From: Candidatus Pacearchaeota archaeon ex4484_71
GTDB taxonomy: Archaea; Nanobdellota; Nanobdellia; Pacearchaeales; GW2011-AR1
Length of the DNA: 15,368 nucleotides
Reading direction: 5' to 3'
Assembly: GCA_002254395.1 (NCBI GenBank)
Contig: NJDN01000010.1
Location: 1-15,368 of the forward strand
Of this stretch, positions 12,086 to 15,368 are shown in pieces. The notes below the pieces were generated by a model. It was not told the origin of the DNA. It did not search any database and saw only the letters and a list, made by a program, of their open reading frames with translations. The stretch's first letter is position 1, and each line of letters opens with the position of its first letter. Position numbers and translations under genes: made by a program.

Positions 12086-13063
12086 TTGTTAATTTCAATA
12101 GGGGTGATAATAATATCTAGTATTGCAATATACTTTGCAGGGAATAGTTTTGCAAGGGCTTCTTCTGCGATAGGAGATTATTTCAAGATTCCAAGGGATG
12201 TGAAGGGGGCAACGTTTGATGCAATTTCTAGTTCTATGCCCGAACTTCTTGTTGCGCTTTATTCTGTTATCGTTTTCAAACAGTTTGAGGTGGGGATTGG
12301 AACCATTGCAGGTTCAGCGTTGTTTAATTTACTTGTTATTCCCGGAATTTGTGTTTTCTTGGCACCTCTTGCATTTAAAGTTGGAAAGAAAGTTATATCA
12401 AGGGATGCTCTATTTTATCTGATATCAGTATTTTCTTTAGTGGTATTAATTATCTATTTTAAAGAATGGGGAATAATAATATCTGTAATCCTTATAGGAA
12501 TCTATTTGGTTTATTTATCTCAAATTGCTAAACACACAAAGGAGTATCGTAATAAAAACAAAGCGAAAAACACAAGAAAAGGAATAAACATTTACAAGGA
12601 ACTGGGGATTTTTGTTGCTATGCTAGGGGTAATCGGACTTTTTACCTACCTTCTTACAAGCCAATCAATAAACCTATCAAGAATTTTAGGAGTCTCTCCG
12701 ATAATAATTGCGTTTACAATAACCGCCGCTGCCACTTCCATTCCAGATACTGTCATTTCTGCAGTAAATTCAAAGAAAGGAGATATAGATGGTGCTACCT
12801 CAAATGTTTTTGGATCAAATATCTTTGATATTTCTATAGGGTTGGGGGTGCCGCTTTTAATTTATTCAATAATAAAGGGATCTGTGAAGATTGTTTTTGA
12901 TAATCTTGAAATTGTATTAGGTCTTCTTTTTGCAACAATTTTAGTTATTTACTTTTTCGGAGAAGATAGAATTTTGCGAAAGAGAGAAGGGATCATTATG
13001 CTTTTCTTGTACGTTCTTTTCGTAGTGTATACTATCCTCTTCTCTTTTGGATTTTTTAGATAA
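12086..13063 (+). CDS. Cation/calcium exchanger (CaCA family, Na+/Ca2+ type)
   Basis: A 325-residue integral membrane protein with about ten hydrophobic segments in two halves, the normal size for archaeal exchangers. The first alpha repeat (about 41-88) has GATFDAISSSMPELLVAL with ion-binding E53, then GIGTIAGSALFNLLVIPG. The second (about 206-255) has TITAAATSIPDTVISAV with D221, then SNVFGSNIFDISIGLG. An aspartate in the second repeat is the eukaryotic NCX/NCKX pattern rather than the Glu/Glu of Methanocaldococcus NCX. A basic cytoplasmic loop (150-170) separates the halves. There is no ATG at the 5' end; TTG at 12086 is the best start I see. It would move calcium or another cation against sodium or protons. 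Confidence 0.85.
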   Translation: MLISIGVIIISSIAIYFAGNSFARASSAIGDYFKIPRDVKGATFDAISSSMPELLVALYSVIVFKQFEVGIGTIAGSALFNLLVIPGICVFLAPLAFKVGKKVISRDALFYLISVFSLVVLIIYFKEWGIIISVILIGIYLVYLSQIAKHTKEYRNKNKAKNTRKGINIYKELGIFVAMLGVIGLFTYLLTSQSINLSRILGVSPIIIAFTITAAATSIPDTVISAVNSKKGDIDGATSNVFGSNIFDISIGLGVPLLIYSIIKGSVKIVFDNLEIVLGLLFATILVIYFFGEDRILRKREGIIMLFLYVLFVVYTILFSFGFFR

Positions 13064-13081
13064 CTTCTTGCAATGAATAGC

Positions 13082-13090
13082 TATTTAAAC
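13082..13090 (+). promoter_or_regulatory. TATA-like box before RNase J
   Basis: TATTTAAAC is centred about 29 bases before the ATG at 13115, so RNase J has its own leaderless-type promoter despite following the exchanger by 51 bases. Confidence 0.45.
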
Positions 13091-13114
13091 TAATTTGATT
13101 TTTGATAATAGAAA

Positions 13115-14455
13115 ATGGAAATTTGTACTATTGGAGGTTTTGAAGAGGTAGGGAAAAATATGACTGCTGTTAAGGTGGGGGAAGAGGTATATATCTTTGA
13201 TATAGGATTCTATTTGCCAGGTGTCATAGAATTACAAGAAGATCCTGATGAAAAATATAATATTCGTAGTTTGAGGAGAGTGGGAGGAATCCCTGACGAT
13301 CGTGTTCTTGATAATCTTGGTTGGAGAAAAAAAGTAAAAGCTATTTTCATAAGTCATGCGCATCTTGATCATGTGGGGGGTGTTCAATTTCTCGCACACA
13401 GGTATCCTGGAGTTCCAATTTACGGAACACCTTTTACAATAGAAGTCCTGAGGTCTTTAATATCTGATTCGGGTATGAGTGTTTCGAATCCAATAAAAAA
13501 GGTAGATACTGGTGTGAAATATTCTGTGAAAAATTCTAGTCAAAATATAAAATTTGAGTTTGTTCATACAACTCACTCCACGATTGATAGCGCTTTTGTA
13601 GTTCTTCATACCCCCGAAGGTGCATTTTTTTATGCCCTCGACTTGAAGTTTGACAATCATCCCACAATGGGATTGCCTCCCGACTACAAGAGGTTTGGGG
13701 AAATAGGCAAAAGAGGAGTGAAGGCATTGATGGTGGATGCACTTTATTCTTACACCGAAAAAAAACCAGGGGGAGAGAAAGTTGCTCAGCATTTGTTGGA
13801 GGATGCCTTCTCTAAGGTAAGGAGTAAGAAAGGAGCTCTTTTCATAACAACGTTTTCATCTCATATTGAAAGATTGAACAATATAGTGAAAATTGCTTCT
13901 GGAACAAGAAGAGAGATAGTCCTCATTGGGAGAAGCTTGGCAAGATATGTCGAATGCTCAAAAAAGATTGGAAAATGTCCTTTTAGAAACAATGTAAAAA
14001 TCTTAAAATATAGAAGACAGGTAAATTCGTTTTTGAGAAAGGTGGAAAATAATAGGGAGAAATATCTTGTTATTTGCACAGGCCACCAAGGAGAGAAAAA
14101 TTCTATTTTGGATAGGATTAGCAAGGGAAGCACTCCATTCAATTTTAGGCCTGGGGATAATTTAATATTTTCATCAAGTGTTATACCTACGGAAGTAAAT
14201 ATTATTGCAAGAGAAAAGTTAGACAAAAAACTAAGAGGGATGGGCGTAAAGATACAAACAGACGTTCACGTTCACGGTCATGGGAGTAGAGAGGACATGA
14301 GAGAACTTATAGAGATGTTGAAGCCCGAGCATATAATTCCCGCCCATGGAGACCATAAGCAAGAAGAGCCACTAATAGGATTGGCAAAAGAGTATAATTA
14401 TTCGCTAGATAAAAACTCTCATCTTGTATCAAACGGAGATTTACTGAAACTTTAG
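13115..14455 (+). CDS. Archaeal RNase J (metallo-beta-lactamase/beta-CASP ribonuclease)
   Basis: A 446-residue protein of normal length for archaeal RNase J, a 5'-3' exoribonuclease of RNA turnover. The N-terminus (ICTIGGFEEVGKNMTAVKVG) is typical. Metal ligands are HAHLDH at 81-86, H154 (TTHS) and D176 (ALDLKFD). Beta-CASP motifs are TTFSSHIERL (245-254), VHVHGHGSRED (384-394) and PAHGDH (409-414). It has a start at its own TATA box and lies near the exosome and Pop5 genes on the opposite strand, which together cover 5' and 3' RNA decay plus tRNA processing. It converges on the PanD-like gene with two bases between the stops. Confidence 0.93.
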   Translation: MEICTIGGFEEVGKNMTAVKVGEEVYIFDIGFYLPGVIELQEDPDEKYNIRSLRRVGGIPDDRVLDNLGWRKKVKAIFISHAHLDHVGGVQFLAHRYPGVPIYGTPFTIEVLRSLISDSGMSVSNPIKKVDTGVKYSVKNSSQNIKFEFVHTTHSTIDSAFVVLHTPEGAFFYALDLKFDNHPTMGLPPDYKRFGEIGKRGVKALMVDALYSYTEKKPGGEKVAQHLLEDAFSKVRSKKGALFITTFSSHIERLNNIVKIASGTRREIVLIGRSLARYVECSKKIGKCPFRNNVKILKYRRQVNSFLRKVENNREKYLVICTGHQGEKNSILDRISKGSTPFNFRPGDNLIFSSSVIPTEVNIIAREKLDKKLRGMGVKIQTDVHVHGHGSREDMRELIEMLKPEHIIPAHGDHKQEEPLIGLAKEYNYSLDKNSHLVSNGDLLKL

Positions 14456-14457
14456 GT

Positions 14458-14802
14458 CTAATATAAGAATTTTTTAATTCTGTTTTTTTGATCTACCAAA
14501 ATTTTTCTTTGCCTTACGGGTCTATTCGTCAGCTCGAAACCCATTATGATTATCTTATCACCTTTTTTTATTAAATGTGCCGCAGCACCATTCATGCAAA
14601 TTTCTCCAGATTTTTCTTTACCGGGGATTACGTATGTTTCTAGTCTACTCCCATTTGTTATGTCAGATACAAGAACTTTTTCCCCCCTGACCAGTCCAAC
14701 CGTTTTCATTAAATAACTATCTATTGTTATACTTCCGTCGTAGTTTTTATTGGCCTCTGTGACAGTTGCCTTGTGGATTTTTGATCTAAGAACCCATCTC
14801 AT
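14458..14802 (-). CDS. panD: Aspartate 1-decarboxylase, PanD type (pyruvoyl-dependent)
   Basis: A 114-residue proenzyme close to normal PanD length. It should cut itself between G23 and S24 (YDGSITID) to make the pyruvoyl group and turn aspartate into beta-alanine for pantothenate and CoA. Supporting residues are K8-I9-H10 (SKIH), R53 and Y57 in TNGSRLETYVI, and the NGAAAH signature at 71-76. All key residues seem present. Most archaea use an unrelated PLP-dependent decarboxylase, so a bacterial-type PanD may have been acquired. No other pantothenate gene is in the window. A TATA-like box at 14821-14835 supports the ATG at 14802. Confidence 0.88.
   Translation of the reverse strand: MRWVLRSKIHKATVTEANKNYDGSITIDSYLMKTVGLVRGEKVLVSDITNGSRLETYVIPGKEKSGEICMNGAAAHLIKKGDKIIIMGFELTNRPVRQRKILVDQKNRIKKFLY
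14466..14489 (+). terminator. Intrinsic-terminator-like hairpin after RNase J, within the end of panD
   Basis: AGAATT, TTTT, AATTCT forms a perfect six-base-pair hairpin, followed by G and seven Ts on the plus strand. It starts 11 bases after the RNase J stop. The stem is all but AT-only, so it is weak; archaeal termination depends mostly on the U-tract. It lies inside the last codons of the convergent panD gene. Confidence 0.4.
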
Positions 14803-14820
14803 AAATTAATAATGTTTTTT

Positions 14821-14835
14821 GTTTTAATAAATATT
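14821..14835 (-). promoter_or_regulatory. TATA-like box before panD
   Basis: The minus strand reads AATATTTATTAAAAC, centred about 25 bases before the ATG at 14802. Confidence 0.4.
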
Positions 14836-14865
14836 GTGAAATCCGGGAGAAAGGATTTAAAATAA

Positions 14866-14878
14866 CTTTTTAAATAAG
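14866..14878 (+). promoter_or_regulatory. TATA-like box before the right-edge gene
   Basis: CTTTTTAAATAAG is centred about 24 bases before the ATG at 14896. With the panD box it makes a compact divergent promoter region of 93 bases. Confidence 0.45.
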
Positions 14879-14895
14879 AGTTTCCTTAAAAGGGC

Positions 14896-15368
14896 ATGGA
14901 AAAAGAGGATAGTTTTGAGGTCCCAAACGATGATATTCTCGGAGGAATAAAGTCTGCTGTTGAGAGGGGAGAAACCCTCAAAGAGGCAATGGTTAGTTTA
15001 TTTAATGCAGGTTATTCCAAGGAGGAGATTGAAGACGCGGCAAGGAAATATATGATGGGCAAGACAGAGGAAAGCTTGTATGGTGCGGTTAAGAAAGAGA
15101 AAAGTGGTGCTTCTGGAGAGGAAAAAAAGGTTGAAGAAAAAAAGGACAAGTTAGCGTCAGGACAAAGCCCTGAAGTAAAGAAAGAGCCGAAAAGTGGTGG
15201 GTCAGATTTAAAAAAAAAATTAAATAGTCCTTTACAGAAGAAAGCTCCCCAAAAAGTCTCAAAATACGAAGGCACAAAAAAGAAAAAAGGATTCGAGCCC
15301 ATAACAATTGTTCTAATCTTATTGTTAGTTCTTTTAGCAGGGATTCTCATCTCCGTTTTTTTATTCAA
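14896..15368 (+). CDS. Lysine-rich protein with helical N-terminal domain and membrane segment (partial, runs off the right edge)
   Basis: The frame is open for 157 codons from the ATG at 14896 to the window end. Residues 1-55 form a compact helical domain: DDILGGIKSAVERGETLKEA, MVSLFNAGYSKEEIEDAARKY, which recalls short UBA-like or SHOCT-like helical hairpins. Residues about 60-135 are a low-complexity linker rich in lysine, glutamate and serine. A hydrophobic segment follows (PITIVLILLLVLLAGILISV, about 134-153), with positive residues (KKKKG) just before it, suggesting a cytoplasmic N-terminal domain tethered to the membrane and more protein outside. A TATA-like box lies about 24 bases upstream. 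I do not recognise the family. Confidence 0.7.
   Translation, partial: MEKEDSFEVPNDDILGGIKSAVERGETLKEAMVSLFNAGYSKEEIEDAARKYMMGKTEESLYGAVKKEKSGASGEEKKVEEKKDKLASGQSPEVKKEPKSGGSDLKKKLNSPLQKKAPQKVSKYEGTKKKKGFEPITIVLILLLVLLAGILISVFLF

Noticed and set aside
13457..14226. Minus-strand frames opposite RNase J
   Set aside because: RNase J motifs define the real coding strand; the antisense frames lack promoters and family features.
15012..15368. Minus-strand frames at the right edge
   Set aside because: The plus strand carries a promoter, a start codon and a coherent helical domain, linker and membrane layout; the minus frames are its phenylalanine/serine-rich complement.
1..15368. CRISPR arrays, insertion sequences, integrases or attachment sites
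   Set aside because: No regularly spaced repeats, transposase or integrase genes, or tRNA-associated repeats were seen, so the accessory block at 1-4872 cannot be shown to be a mobile element.

Overview
The window looks like a chromosomal segment of a reduced, AT-rich archaeon. It carries archaeal-type information-processing genes: ribosomal protein S2, RNA polymerase subunit K, exosome Rrp4/Rrp41/Rrp42, the RNase P protein Pop5, the proteasome alpha subunit, SBDS and archaeal RNase J. Most first genes of transcription units have a TATA-like box about 25-29 bases before the start codon, which points to leaderless mRNAs. Short genes, tight packing, unusual protein tails and many unknown small proteins suggest a DPANN lineage of the Woesearchaeota/Pacearchaeota kind. 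That placement is an inference and the exact lineage cannot be read here.

Layout. Positions 1-4127 are an accessory block on the minus strand: the N-terminal part of a membrane-anchored RCC1-repeat protein, three unrecognised small proteins, a GNAT acetyltransferase, a 545-residue protein resembling the phage T5 A1 family (calcineurin-like metallophosphoesterase fold), and a nucleoside 2-deoxyribosyltransferase-like protein. Two plus-strand genes follow (4253-4872): a 64-residue basic protein and a LigD-type 3'-phosphoesterase domain that has lost its metal ligands. From 4869 to 12026 lies a long minus-strand core block, transcribed from right to left: pop5, psmA, SBDS (broken by a frame disruption), rrp4, rrp41, rrp42, rpoK, a zincin-like gene, enolase, rps2. 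On the plus strand, a cation/calcium exchanger (12086-13063) and RNase J (13115-14455) follow. Then come a minus-strand PanD-type aspartate decarboxylase and, at the right edge, the start of a lysine-rich protein with a C-terminal membrane anchor.

How the genes fit together. The core block joins two clusters that are usually separate in archaea: the proteasome/exosome superoperon and the rpoK-eno-rps2 ribosomal cluster. RNase J lies just beyond it, so RNase P protein, exosome core and RNase J are within a few kilobases. The first genes look leaderless, while genes inside the operon (rrp4, rrp41, rrp42) have clear Shine-Dalgarno sequences and overlapping stop/start codons. No gene-free stretch exceeds about 125 bases, and no tRNA, rRNA, CRISPR array, insertion sequence or integrase was seen.

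Points most worth a second look: the phage-A1-like gene and its deoxyribosyltransferase-like neighbour; the SBDS gene, where one 12-base word reads as conserved family sequence in two frames; and the phosphoesterase with no metal ligands.
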